Shown here piece after piece: positions 53,877-61,794 of a DNA stretch of 64,000 nt (position 1 is its first letter; the number at the start of each line of letters is the position of its first letter). The translations under genes were made by a program, and so were the position numbers. Source of the stretch: JAZKID01 sp965247525 (GTDB lineage Bacteria; Pseudomonadota; Alphaproteobacteria; Rhizobiales; UBA4765); assembly GCA_965247525.1 (NCBI GenBank), contig OZ252015.1:868001-932000 (forward strand). Reading direction: 5' to 3'. The notes beneath the pieces were generated by a model. The model ran no database searches. It was not told the origin of the DNA and saw only the letters and a program-made list of their open reading frames with translations.

Positions 53877-55426
53877 GCGGCCTTTCCTTCATCCACATTA
53901 TCAAGGCCCGCCATTAGGCGGCCAATGCTTTGCTCGCTGGAATCGGGCTGACACTCGCCGATAATGCCACCGTCAAACATCACAAGCACACGGTCTGACA
54001 GCGCCCTTATTTCATCAAGTTCAACCGAAACAAGGAGAATGGCTTTTCCGGCATCGCGCAGTGCCAGCAATTGCGTGTGAATGAATTCGATGGCGCCAAT
54101 ATCAACACCGCGTGTCGGTTGGCCGATGATGAGCAATTCGGGCTGGCGCATCAGTTCGCGCGCGAGCACCAGCTTCTGCTGGTTGCCGCCCGAAAAAAGA
54201 TCGGAGCGCAAATGCGGTCTGCACGGGCGAATATCATAGGCCTGCATGCGCTGTGCCGTATCTTCCGCAACTGCGTTTTTATCGAGGAATGGCCCCGCGC
54301 CATAAGCTTTTTCATCTTCATAGCCAAGAATTGCGTTTTCGCTGGCATCAAACCCCATCACCATCGCCCGCTTATGGCGGTCTTCGGGAACGTGTGCCAC
54401 TTTTCGCGCACGCATCTGGGCTGGCGTCCATGTCTGCGCATTGATCTTTGCGCCATCAATCTCAATTTCGCCTGACTGCCACGGGCAAAGACCTGTCAGT
54501 GCATCCAGCAGTTCCGACTGGCCATTACCTGAAACGCCAGCGATGCCGACGATTTCACCTGCGCGCACATGAAAGTTGACATCGCGAACGCGCATGACCT
54601 GTGCCGCATCTGTAACTGTGAGCCCGCGCACATCAAGCACGGTTCGCCCCGGGACACCTGCATTCTTTTTTAGGTTTAAGGCAACGTTGCGCCCAACCAT
54701 AGTTTCTGCAAGACGTTCTGTGCTTGCGTCTTTGGTTGCAATAGTTGTTATCATGTCGCCGCGGCGCATGACCGAGACATTGTCGGTGATTGCCATAATT
54801 TCGCGTAACTTGTGCGTGATTAAAACAACCGTTTTGCCCTGTGCTTTCAGCTGGCGCAAAATATTGAACAAGTGGTCGGCTTCGGCTGGTGTCAGCACAC
54901 CCGTAGGTTCATCGAGAATCAAAATGTCTGCGCCGCGATAAAGCGCTTTAAGTATTTCAACGCGCTGTTGCTGCCCGACGGTCAGGTTTTCGCATTTGGC
55001 ATCTAGCGGCACTTCAAGCGCGTAATCTTTTGCAAGCTTTTGCAAGCTCGCGCGTGCCTGCGTTTCGCCATGCGCCAGCGTCATTCCGCCTTCTGCGCCG
55101 AGCAAAATGTTTTCAAGAACCGTCAACGGCCCAATCAGCATAAAATGCTGGTGCACCATGCCAATTCCGCGCTCGATTGCTTCGCGCGAGCAAGAAATAC
55201 CAACTTTTTTACCATGGATGAAAATGTCGCCGCTATCGGCCTGATAAAAACCAAACAAAATCGACATCAATGTCGATTTGCCCGCACCATTTTCACCGAT
55301 AATACCGTGAATGCTGGCCGCCGGAATTTCGAGATTGACGTCATGATTGGCGACAACCGCCGAAAACGTTTTGCGGATATTCACGAGCCGGACAGCGGCT
55401 GGTGAATGTGGCGACAGGCTGGACAT
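53873..55426 (-). CDS. Nucleoside ABC transporter, double ATPase subunit
   Basis: A 517-residue protein with two ATP-binding cassettes, like RbsA or NupO/YufO. Cassette 1 (about 10-240) has Walker A GENGAGKST, signature LTVGQQQR and Walker B ILILDEPTGV. Cassette 2 (about 265-510) has a degenerate Walker A GVSGNGQSE, signature FSGGNQQK and Walker B LLIIGQPTRGVD, in which the catalytic Glu after Walker B is Gln, as usual for this half. It lies 20 bases after the binding protein gene. Confidence 0.95.
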   Translation of the reverse strand: MSSLSPHSPAAVRLVNIRKTFSAVVANHDVNLEIPAASIHGIIGENGAGKSTLMSILFGFYQADSGDIFIHGKKVGISCSREAIERGIGMVHQHFMLIGPLTVLENILLGAEGGMTLAHGETQARASLQKLAKDYALEVPLDAKCENLTVGQQQRVEILKALYRGADILILDEPTGVLTPAEADHLFNILRQLKAQGKTVVLITHKLREIMAITDNVSVMRRGDMITTIATKDASTERLAETMVGRNVALNLKKNAGVPGRTVLDVRGLTVTDAAQVMRVRDVNFHVRAGEIVGIAGVSGNGQSELLDALTGLCPWQSGEIEIDGAKINAQTWTPAQMRARKVAHVPEDRHKRAMVMGFDASENAILGYEDEKAYGAGPFLDKNAVAEDTAQRMQAYDIRPCRPHLRSDLFSGGNQQKLVLARELMRQPELLIIGQPTRGVDIGAIEFIHTQLLALRDAGKAILLVSVELDEIRALSDRVLVMFDGGIIGECQPDSSEQSIGRLMAGLDNVDEGKAA

Positions 55427-55446
55427 ATTTTTAAACCGCCTTGGAT

Positions 55447-56442
55447 TTAATACGGGCAGGCGCCGTCTGTCATGAAATCATGCACGACGACGGCACCGGA
55501 CTTGATATCCGCCTCGGCCTTTTCGAGCGCTTTTTTCATAACGTCTGTAATCAATGGCTTGTTGTTGTCATCCATTGCTACGCTTAAACCACCATCGGCC
55601 ACGCCGATGACTGTGGTGCCTGTTTTAAAGGTGCCGTCTTTGAAACTCTGCAATGTTTTATAGGTCGCGACATCGACGCTTTTCACCATTGATGTCAAAA
55701 CATGGCCGGGATGAAGACCATTCTGATTGGCGTCAACACCAATGCCCAGCTTTCCCGCGTCGGCCGCGGCCTGAAGCACACCAACGCCCGTGGCGCCGGC
55801 CGCATGATAGACAACGTCCGCGCCGCGATCGAACTGCGACTTTGCAAGTTCGCCGCCTTTGACCGGATCATTCCAGGCAGCGCCGGTTGTCCCCGTCATG
55901 TTTTCAAAAACTTCAACGGCTGGGTTCACTGACTTTGCGCCACCTTTGTAGCCGCATGAAAAACGCCGGATAAATGGAATATCCATACCACCGATAAAGC
56001 CGATCTTTGCATTCTTGGACGCAAGACCCGCGAGCACGCCAACAAGATAGCTTCCTTCCTGCTCTTTAAAAACAATGGCGGAGACATTTGGCTTGTCGAC
56101 AACCTTATCGATAATTGCAAATTTTGTATCAGGATATTCAGGTGCAACTTTTTCAAGCGCGGCAGCGTGGGAAAAACCAATCATGATGATCGGGTTGAAA
56201 CCCTTGCGCGCAAAGTTGCGCATCGCCTGTTCAAATTGGCTGTCATTTTGAATTTCAAAATCGGAGTAAGTAATGCCAGTGTCTTTTTTGAATTTTTCAG
56301 CGCCGATAAAGGCCGCTTCATTGAAGGAATGATCGCTTTTGCCGCCGATATCATAAATCAGGGCAGGTTTCATATCCGCTGCGGAGACGGCAACAGACAG
56401 GCACGAGAAAACAACGATAGCACAAAGACAGGTACGCAGCAT
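55447..56442 (-). CDS. BMP-family nucleoside-binding protein
   Basis: A 331-residue periplasmic solute-binding protein of the BmpA/PnrA/NupN family. The signal peptide ends at VSAADM (no lipobox seen). Family signatures are IGGKSDHSFNEAAF, GFSHAAALEKVAPEYP and DVVYHAAGATGVGVLQAA, and the ligand-site ending GVDANQNG. It is the first gene of the nine-gene operon and delivers nucleosides to the transporter encoded next. Confidence 0.95.
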   Translation of the reverse strand: MLRTCLCAIVVFSCLSVAVSAADMKPALIYDIGGKSDHSFNEAAFIGAEKFKKDTGITYSDFEIQNDSQFEQAMRNFARKGFNPIIMIGFSHAAALEKVAPEYPDTKFAIIDKVVDKPNVSAIVFKEQEGSYLVGVLAGLASKNAKIGFIGGMDIPFIRRFSCGYKGGAKSVNPAVEVFENMTGTTGAAWNDPVKGGELAKSQFDRGADVVYHAAGATGVGVLQAAADAGKLGIGVDANQNGLHPGHVLTSMVKSVDVATYKTLQSFKDGTFKTGTTVIGVADGGLSVAMDDNNKPLITDVMKKALEKAEADIKSGAVVVHDFMTDGACPY

Positions 56443-56513
56443 CAGACACTCCCTTTTAAGATTTTGCTATAGCCGATCACCAGGCCGTTGTCACATTGAT
56501 GATGAAGATGTTT

Positions 56514-56900
56514 TTAAAGTTTCGCGGCCGAGGCGAGTTCGCTGGCGATCTTTGAAGCCAAAAGCGGCGGCGGCGTTGGTTTAATATAAATGTGAAGATG
56601 CGGATAGGCCTGTTTCAGAGCATCGGGCAGACCGGCACCTGTGTGGATAACGATGATTTTAGTCTTGCCCCCAAGTGCCGCGATCACGGGGCCAACATCG
56701 CCATCAGGCAGATTGACATCAAGGATGGCCGCATCGATTTTTTGATCGACAATCATTTCTAACGCCTGCCTGACGGTCATGGCTGGGCCAACCACATCAC
56801 CGCCCAGCGTTTCGACCGCGTCAGCGATGTCGAGAGCGATAAAAGGCTCATCCTCAACAACCAGGACGCGCATATTGGCAAGTGAAACTTGATTTGTCAT
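56514..56900 (-). CDS. Single-domain response regulator
   Basis: A 128-residue receiver with VVEDEP, phospho-acceptor D61 (AILDVNLPDGD), and the lysine in IYIKPTPPP followed by a proline run that is unusual after the KP. The start may be Met10. There is no output domain. This type often works with HWE/HisKA_2 kinases; the neighbouring gene at 56969 encodes one, and the PhyR system is next, so it may compete for or relay phosphate there. Confidence 0.88.
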   Translation of the reverse strand: MTNQVSLANMRVLVVEDEPFIALDIADAVETLGGDVVGPAMTVRQALEMIVDQKIDAAILDVNLPDGDVGPVIAALGGKTKIIVIHTGAGLPDALKQAYPHLHIYIKPTPPPLLASKIASELASAAKL

Positions 56901-56968
56901 TTTATAACAAATCCGGTTTTAGGCTTGTTTGCGGGCGATGCAACTTAAAACGTCAATGAGACAAAATA

Positions 56969-58582
56969 TTATTTTGTTTCATGAAAGCCGGACAGTTTGA
57001 TCTTGACGAAGAACTTTGCCCCATCCTGCGTCTGTGTCGCGCCAAGTTGGCGAATATACGCATTGATAAAGCGCCCCGCCAGTGTCGAGATTTCAGGCGG
57101 CTCCGGGGCATCGATGTTGATTTCAAGTGACTTGCCAATAAACGTGCTGACATTGACGGTGCCAAGCTCATTGGTCAGCAAATAGGCGGAGAGATATTCA
57201 GCAACCAGCATTGTAATGGCTATTGAAATATCCAGATCGACATTGGCCTCAAAATCGCCAGAAGCTTCATAATTGACGGCGCGCACAGCGGCGCCTAGCC
57301 CAAGACGCGAAACGGCTTCATTCAGAACGGTTGCCAGCGGGGCTTGTCCGCGTTCTGAATAGCCATAAAAAATCGCATAAGTTGCACCTAGCGCGGCAAT
57401 ACGGCGCGAGGCGCGGTTAATGCCTTCAGGCTCACCTTCGTTTTGTGACGCCTCACGTGCCTCCATAGCGAGCATTGAGGCAATCATTTGCAGAATGTTT
57501 TTGACGCGGTGATGTAGCTCACGCACATAAATCTGCTTTCGGCTGATTTCCTGCTCTAACTCGGCCGTACGCGCCGCAACTTTGTCAGCCATGTCGTTAA
57601 ACGATTGCGCGACCTGTGCCACTTCCAGCGGCATTGCAGAGCTAGGGTCGCGCATGCGCGCCAGCTGGTCGCCCTCGGCATAAGCGGATGTGATTTGGCT
57701 GTAATGCGTCAGCCAGCGGAGTACGAGCCGGTCAATTCCCCACCAAATTGCGGCAATTGGCAACAACAACATTAAAATCGATGTTAATATCGCCAGATAA
57801 AGCTGGTTGCCCGAGGCCGCAAATAAAAGACGTTGCGGCTGCCCTGTGACAATGCGAGCAGAGACAGACGAAAGGGGATAGGCGACATAAACAAAAACAT
57901 TGGAATCGACAACACGCTCCGTAAGGCGCGACTTGACCCATGACCCGTCAATAAGCGTCGCCTGATGGCTGCTTCTGGCTTGATCGGAGCTTGAAGCAAC
58001 CAGGCTATTGCTCGATGTAACAAGCGCTGAAAAACGGCCATTTCCTTCTTCGCGTGTCCTCAATTCCTGGTCGAGGAAATCATCGTCAAGCACCGTAAAA
58101 ACAGTGTAAATATTGCCCGCCTCCTCGACGCGCCGGCTGACCCATATTGCAGCAAGTCCGTTTTCAATATTTACAAATCCAGAGCCTGTTTCTTCTAGAG
58201 CGGAGCGCGGCCATGGAAATTTTTCAAGCGGTAGGACAGTGTCCCGCGCAACACCGCAAAAAGGCTTTTCGTTTTTAAAAACAAACAGTGCAGCCTGGTT
58301 TTTATTGCGGTCGAGAATGCTCCGCAACTGGGTGTTACACAGTTCTCGTTTTAAATTTTGAAAAGACAATGTCTGTGACAATGCGTTCGAGAGATTTTTG
58401 GCGGCGGCGATATTTTCTTCAACGCTGAGTGACAAAATTTCTGCGGCGCTCGAAAGAGATGAAAGCTCGACGCGCTGCGCAGTCAATGCAGATCTGTAAG
58501 CAAGAAAAGAGACAAGTGCAGCCGCCGGTATTGATACGGCAATAATAAGAGCAAAAATTTTAAATTTTAGCCGGTTCAACAC
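56969..58582 (-). CDS. HisKA_2 sensor protein with a degenerate ATPase domain
   Basis: A 537-residue membrane sensor. Transmembrane segments lie near 8-28 and 268-288 with an extracytoplasmic sensor between them; HAMP (about 290-345) follows, then HisKA_2 with the phospho-acceptor in RELHHRVKNILQM. The region where the ATPase should be lacks the usual boxes: the N box reads TMLVAEYLSAYLLTN without the Asn, and no DxGxG or G2 loop is seen. It starts with GTG. In Sphingomonas the PhyP sensor in the same locus is a related degenerate protein acting on PhyR as a phosphatase; by analogy this may be a negative regulator. The precise role is inferred. Confidence 0.85.
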   Translation of the reverse strand: MLNRLKFKIFALIIAVSIPAAALVSFLAYRSALTAQRVELSSLSSAAEILSLSVEENIAAAKNLSNALSQTLSFQNLKRELCNTQLRSILDRNKNQAALFVFKNEKPFCGVARDTVLPLEKFPWPRSALEETGSGFVNIENGLAAIWVSRRVEEAGNIYTVFTVLDDDFLDQELRTREEGNGRFSALVTSSNSLVASSSDQARSSHQATLIDGSWVKSRLTERVVDSNVFVYVAYPLSSVSARIVTGQPQRLLFAASGNQLYLAILTSILMLLLPIAAIWWGIDRLVLRWLTHYSQITSAYAEGDQLARMRDPSSAMPLEVAQVAQSFNDMADKVAARTAELEQEISRKQIYVRELHHRVKNILQMIASMLAMEAREASQNEGEPEGINRASRRIAALGATYAIFYGYSERGQAPLATVLNEAVSRLGLGAAVRAVNYEASGDFEANVDLDISIAITMLVAEYLSAYLLTNELGTVNVSTFIGKSLEINIDAPEPPEISTLAGRFINAYIRQLGATQTQDGAKFFVKIKLSGFHETK

Positions 58583-58615
58583 AAGATCGCTGCTCCCCTT
58601 TGCCCTTGAGTAAGG

Positions 58616-59179
58616 CTATGCCGTTCGACCTTGCGCTGCCGTTTGTTGTTTTATGTTTTGATTGTCCTCGAGGGGATCAACGCCGAGAAGCTCTGCCAGT
58701 TTGGCGCGCGCGCGATTGAGGCGGCTTTTAACTGTCCCAACAGCAACACCGCTGATTTCAGCAGCTTCTTCATAAGAAAAGCCAGATGCACCAATAAGAA
58801 TAAGAACTTCGCGCTGATCATCGGACAGCTTCACGAGTGCTTTTTGAAAATCGACAAAATCCAAATGTGAGAGCTGTTCACCTGCAACCGAAAGGGTTGC
58901 AGCATAAGAGCCGTCAGCGTCTTCGACTTCGCGCTTCCGTTTGCGCTGTTCGGTAAAATAGTGATTGCGCAGGATTGTAAACATCCATGCACGCATATTC
59001 GTGCCTTCTGTGAATGAAGCATTGGCGCTCCACGCTTTGACAAGCGTTTCCTGCACAAGATCGTCCGCCATGTCGGGGCGGCCGCAAAGCGAAAGGGCGA
59101 ATGCGCGCAAAGCCGGAATTTGCTTTGTCATAGTGGCGCGAAAAGTCGGCGTCACGACCATTGCTGATTTTATGGACAC
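58616..59179 (-). CDS. ecfG: EcfG-type ECF sigma factor, general stress response
   Basis: A 187-residue sigma factor of the EcfG group (ECF15). Region 2 is ALRAFALSLCGRPDMADDLV and TNMRAWMFTILRNHYF, region 4 LSDDQREVLILIGASGFSYE and GVAVGTVKSRLNRARAKL. It directs RNA polymerase to GGAAC-N16-18-GTT promoters of stress genes. It lies five bases after nepR in the same operon, the standard order, in which NepR binds and inhibits it until phosphorylated PhyR takes NepR away. Confidence 0.95.
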   Translation of the reverse strand: MSIKSAMVVTPTFRATMTKQIPALRAFALSLCGRPDMADDLVQETLVKAWSANASFTEGTNMRAWMFTILRNHYFTEQRKRKREVEDADGSYAATLSVAGEQLSHLDFVDFQKALVKLSDDQREVLILIGASGFSYEEAAEISGVAVGTVKSRLNRARAKLAELLGVDPLEDNQNIKQQTAAQGRTA

Positions 59180-59184
59180 GGGCT

Positions 59185-59349
59185 TCAGGTTTCTGATGTC
59201 GATTGTTCAAGCTGATCGAGCAACTGCTTAAATCTGTCGGGAACCGGCTGCTCGGCAATGTAATCATACATTTCACGCAATTTGCGCCCGATATGTTGCG
59301 GAACCTCTGCCTCAGCAGTGCCCGCGGTTTTGTTGGTGTGCTTGTCCAT
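59185..59349 (-). CDS. nepR: Anti-sigma factor NepR
   Basis: A 54-residue anti-sigma factor read on the minus strand (ATG 59349, TGA at 59185-59187). The family core is IGRKLREMYDYIAEQPVPDR followed by FKQLLDQLE, with the conserved helix-PVPDR-helix layout. In resting cells it holds EcfG; phosphorylated PhyR binds NepR in its place. It lies five bases before ecfG and four bases after the small protein gene at 59354. Confidence 0.95.
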   Translation of the reverse strand: MDKHTNKTAGTAEAEVPQHIGRKLREMYDYIAEQPVPDRFKQLLDQLEQSTSET

Positions 59350-59353
59350 ACTC

Positions 59354-59620
59354 TTATACTGTCTCTTGCGGCACTTTAAATCGTGTCACGTTGGTGTTTG
59401 AAACGCTATTGTGAAAAGGCGTCACATGCGTGCGCCCTAAGGTAATATTTTTGCTAGCACGTATTTCCGGATTTGGCCAAGTCCAGCATTCACCTGTCTC
59501 ATCTTGAAAGCACACCCAATGCAAGTGAGACTCAGGGCCGTAATCAATCATAAAATGTGCAATCGCTTCGCCTTTCGGTGTTACGACAGGCAAAGGCGGC
59601 TCAAGTTGTAAAATTGTCAT
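59354..59620 (-). CDS. Small conserved protein, first gene of the nepR-ecfG operon
   Basis: An 88-residue protein with KGEAIAHFMIDYGPESHLHW, then CFQDETGECWTWPNPEIR and SKNITLGR. I know similar proteins only as conserved hypotheticals of Alphaproteobacteria. It is cytoplasmic with no membrane segment and rich in Trp/His/Cys around a conserved middle. It lies four bases before nepR and right behind an EcfG-type promoter, so it is likely stress-induced with nepR and ecfG. The function is unknown. Confidence 0.75.
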   Translation of the reverse strand: MTILQLEPPLPVVTPKGEAIAHFMIDYGPESHLHWVCFQDETGECWTWPNPEIRASKNITLGRTHVTPFHNSVSNTNVTRFKVPQETV

Positions 59621-59684
59621 GTCCTACTCGTATGCGTTTGCCCAATGGCAATGTGCCCGCGAAACAAAGCGGGCAACCTATTCA

Positions 59685-59709
59685 AACAGCTTGGCCATAT
59701 CAAAGTTCC
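59685..59709 (-). promoter_or_regulatory. EcfG-type promoter of the nepR-ecfG operon
   Basis: On the minus strand GGAAC (59709-59705), 17 bases, then GTT (59687-59685), which matches the EcfG consensus. It lies about 65 bases before the ATG at 59620, and between them is a stem-loop GCCCGC/GCGGGC (59655-59660 with 59669-59674). It would allow sigma to activate its own operon. Confidence 0.7.
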
Positions 59710-59770
59710 TTGTTGCGAAATTTTTTTTCATCACTACGATAGTGCTTTGTTTTATAAGCAGGATCGCGTG

Positions 59771-60559
59771 ATGAACATCAAAGATCGTATTGGCACCCAC
59801 CTTCCCTATTTGCGCAGATTTGCGCGCGTTCTCAGCGGCAACCAGCAGAGCGGCGATGCTTATGTTCTGGCCATGCTGGAGGCTCTGGTTGCCAATCCGT
59901 CTGATTTGCGCACCGATATCGATGATCGCATCGCCGTTTATCAATACTTTTTGAAAATATGGTCAATGTCCTCGGCCAATACCTCTGAAAAGACATCTGC
60001 TCTGGCCGACAATACAACCTCGCTTGCATCGCTGACACCGCTTCCGCGTCAGGCCTTCCTGCTGACATCCGTCGAGGGTTTCTCAACCGACGAAGCCACT
60101 CATGTGATGGACATTCCAGCCGAAGAGTTTTCAATACTGATTGATAAGGCCGGACAGGAAATTGCCCGCCAGGTTTCAACTGACATTCTGATTATCGAAG
60201 ACGAACCTATCATTGCCATGGATCTTGAAGCGATTGTTGAAGAGCTTGGCCATACCGTTACCAGCATTGCACGCACACATTCTGAAGCTGTCAAAGCTTC
60301 GCAGTCGCGCCGTCCAGGTCTTGTGCTGGCGGACATTCAACTTGCCGATGGAAGCTCAGGCCTTGAAGCCGTGAATGAAATTCTAAGCATGTTTGAAGTG
60401 CCGGTCATTTTTATCACGGCCTATCCGGAACGGCTTTTAACAGGCGAAAAACCGGAGCCAGCTTTTTTGATTACAAAGCCTTTTCAAACAAAAGCGCTTA
60501 AAGCCATTATCAGCCAGGCCATCTTTTTTCGTGAAAAGGCCATTCGCCGCGCTGCATAA
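59771..60559 (+). CDS. phyR: PhyR, sigma-like response regulator of the general stress response
   Basis: A 262-residue response regulator with an N-terminal sigma-factor-like domain (1-130; THLPYLRRFARVLSGNQQSG, FLLTSVEGFSTDEA) and a C-terminal receiver (acidic pocket IIEDEP at 142-146, phospho-acceptor D188 in LVLADIQL, T in FITAYPE, K236 in LITKPFQ). When phosphorylated, the sigma-like part binds NepR and frees EcfG. The frame is open to 59645, but the ATG at 59771 starts MNIKDRIGTHLP as in the family. It is divergent from the nepR-ecfG operon. Confidence 0.96.
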   Translation: MNIKDRIGTHLPYLRRFARVLSGNQQSGDAYVLAMLEALVANPSDLRTDIDDRIAVYQYFLKIWSMSSANTSEKTSALADNTTSLASLTPLPRQAFLLTSVEGFSTDEATHVMDIPAEEFSILIDKAGQEIARQVSTDILIIEDEPIIAMDLEAIVEELGHTVTSIARTHSEAVKASQSRRPGLVLADIQLADGSSGLEAVNEILSMFEVPVIFITAYPERLLTGEKPEPAFLITKPFQTKALKAIISQAIFFREKAIRRAA

Positions 60560-60584
60560 TACCGCTTAAAAGGTTTTGGTAAGG

Positions 60585-60959
60585 CTATTTTTCGTTCTGG
60601 CGTTTGCGACGCGCCATCCAATAGCTGAACCCCATGGCCGCTAGCGATCCCAGCGGCGTTGAACCAGCAAATTTTCCGGCAGCGCTGCGCAAAATAGATG
60701 GGCCAACCGCACTCAATGCGCCTGCACCCAAAGCCGAACGCAGACCAAATTTCATTTTTGATATGAGATTAATAACGGCATAGCCCAACGCACTTCCCGC
60801 TGCCAACGCAATGCCCGCAATGACAAGCGCGGCATATACCCCGCTCATTAGCGTTGAGAGGTAAAGATAAAGCGCCGTTGCCGCAAAGCCAATGACAAGC
60901 AGCATAAACAAAAACACTGTGGCTGCCATAAACGCTAATTTTAAAAGACGCTGTTTCAT
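60585..60959 (-). CDS. Small membrane protein, holin-like (Phage_holin_3_6 type)
   Basis: A 124-residue protein with two close membrane helices (ATVFLFMLLVIGFAATALYL and YAALVIAGIALAAGSALGYA) and a glycine- and alanine-rich C-terminal part ending in a basic RRKRQNEK. This resembles the small Phage_holin_3_6/DUF1469-like proteins found in stress loci of Alphaproteobacteria. I see no EcfG-type promoter directly before it. The function is unknown. Confidence 0.7.
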   Translation of the reverse strand: MKQRLLKLAFMAATVFLFMLLVIGFAATALYLYLSTLMSGVYAALVIAGIALAAGSALGYAVINLISKMKFGLRSALGAGALSAVGPSILRSAAGKFAGSTPLGSLAAMGFSYWMARRKRQNEK

Positions 60960-60991
60960 AAAAAGACCTTAAGCGACAATCAAATACAAAA

Positions 60992-61011
60992 AAAGTGCCT
61001 AACGGCACTTT
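60992..61011 (-). terminator. Rho-independent terminator of the PRC-barrel gene
   Basis: AAAGTGCC-TAAC-GGCACTTT forms a perfect 8-bp stem. On the minus strand it continues into seven T residues (TTTTTTTGTATTTG), about 40 bases after the PRC-barrel gene stop at 61051. Confidence 0.85.
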
Positions 61012-61050
61012 TAAAGTTGGGACCCGAAGCCCCTGATTTTGTTTAAGGGC

Positions 61051-61485
61051 TTAATAGGATGTTTCAGTTGGAAACTTGACTTCTGTAATTTTGCTCAGCT
61101 GGTCTTTGGTTGTGTTAAGCGTCAACTTTGCGTTGTTGCTTTTGTCTTTCACGGCTTTAAATGCGGCAAATTTGACAGCAATGTTACGCTCGCCAACACC
61201 GAGGAACCCGCCGGCGCCAACCACGAGCGACGATATTTGGCCTTCAGGGCTAATAATAATATTGTTGATTTCACCGATGCGTTCGTCCGTTGAAGACGTG
61301 TAGACGGGCATGCCGATCACTTTTGAGCCAAGCCAAGATTTTGCATCTACTGATGTAACAAAATCTGAATTTGGAAGCATTTTTGCCTCGACATTCGTCG
61401 TTGTTGGCGTTTTGGCTGTTTCTGCAAAACCAGCTGTCGCTGTCAGCATTAATGCGGCTGCAGAAATAAGTGCGAGATTTTTCAT
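61051..61485 (-). CDS. Exported PRC-barrel protein
   Basis: A 144-residue protein with a signal peptide (cleaved after GFAE or so) and a PRC-barrel domain (about 48-125): WLGSKVIGMPVYTSSTDERI, GEINNIIISPEG, SLVVGAGGFLGVGERNIAV. Many such periplasmic proteins belong to the general stress regulon in Rhizobiales, and the location fits. No match to the EcfG consensus is seen just before it on its own strand. It is followed by a strong terminator. Confidence 0.85.
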   Translation of the reverse strand: MKNLALISAAALMLTATAGFAETAKTPTTTNVEAKMLPNSDFVTSVDAKSWLGSKVIGMPVYTSSTDERIGEINNIIISPEGQISSLVVGAGGFLGVGERNIAVKFAAFKAVKDKSNNAKLTLNTTKDQLSKITEVKFPTETSY

Positions 61486-61794
61486 GAGGAAATCCTTTCA
61501 GGAAATTTTTAAAGGGGCGCGAGCTGGCGCGTATAAGGATCAAGTCCTTGTCTTATAAAGCATTTTAAACCAATTTTGTTCCCTAAGCGACTATTTGCGG
61601 GAAAGCTTGTGTTCCATTTTTATTGGAACCTTTCGCGTACCCGCCGGTTTAAATAGCAACGGTTTAACCCTCCGTTATAAAATCCCCAATCCCATCATGG
61701 GCTAGCCTCTCCCCCGGAGGCTGGCCCATATTTCTTTTCAAATCCAATATTGTGATGCATAACTTGGGAATGTTCAGTATGAGCAATGTCCTAT
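61486..61794. other. Intergenic region between PRC-barrel and HWE kinase genes
   Basis: 309 bases without a gene that I can support. They contain the plus-strand EcfG-type promoter (61625-61649), which overlaps a perfect inverted repeat GTTCCA/TGGAAC (61611-61616 with 61624-61629), and a further repeat of CTCC/GGAG letters at about 61710-61722. The rest shows no clear pattern. Confidence 0.5.
61625..61649 (+). promoter_or_regulatory. EcfG-type promoter before the HWE kinase gene
   Basis: GGAAC (61625-61629), 17 bases, then GTT (61647-61649), the same spacing as the nepR-ecfG promoter. It lies 145 bases before the presumed kinase start. It suggests that the kinase belongs to the stress regulon and could form a feedback loop on PhyR. 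Confidence 0.55.
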
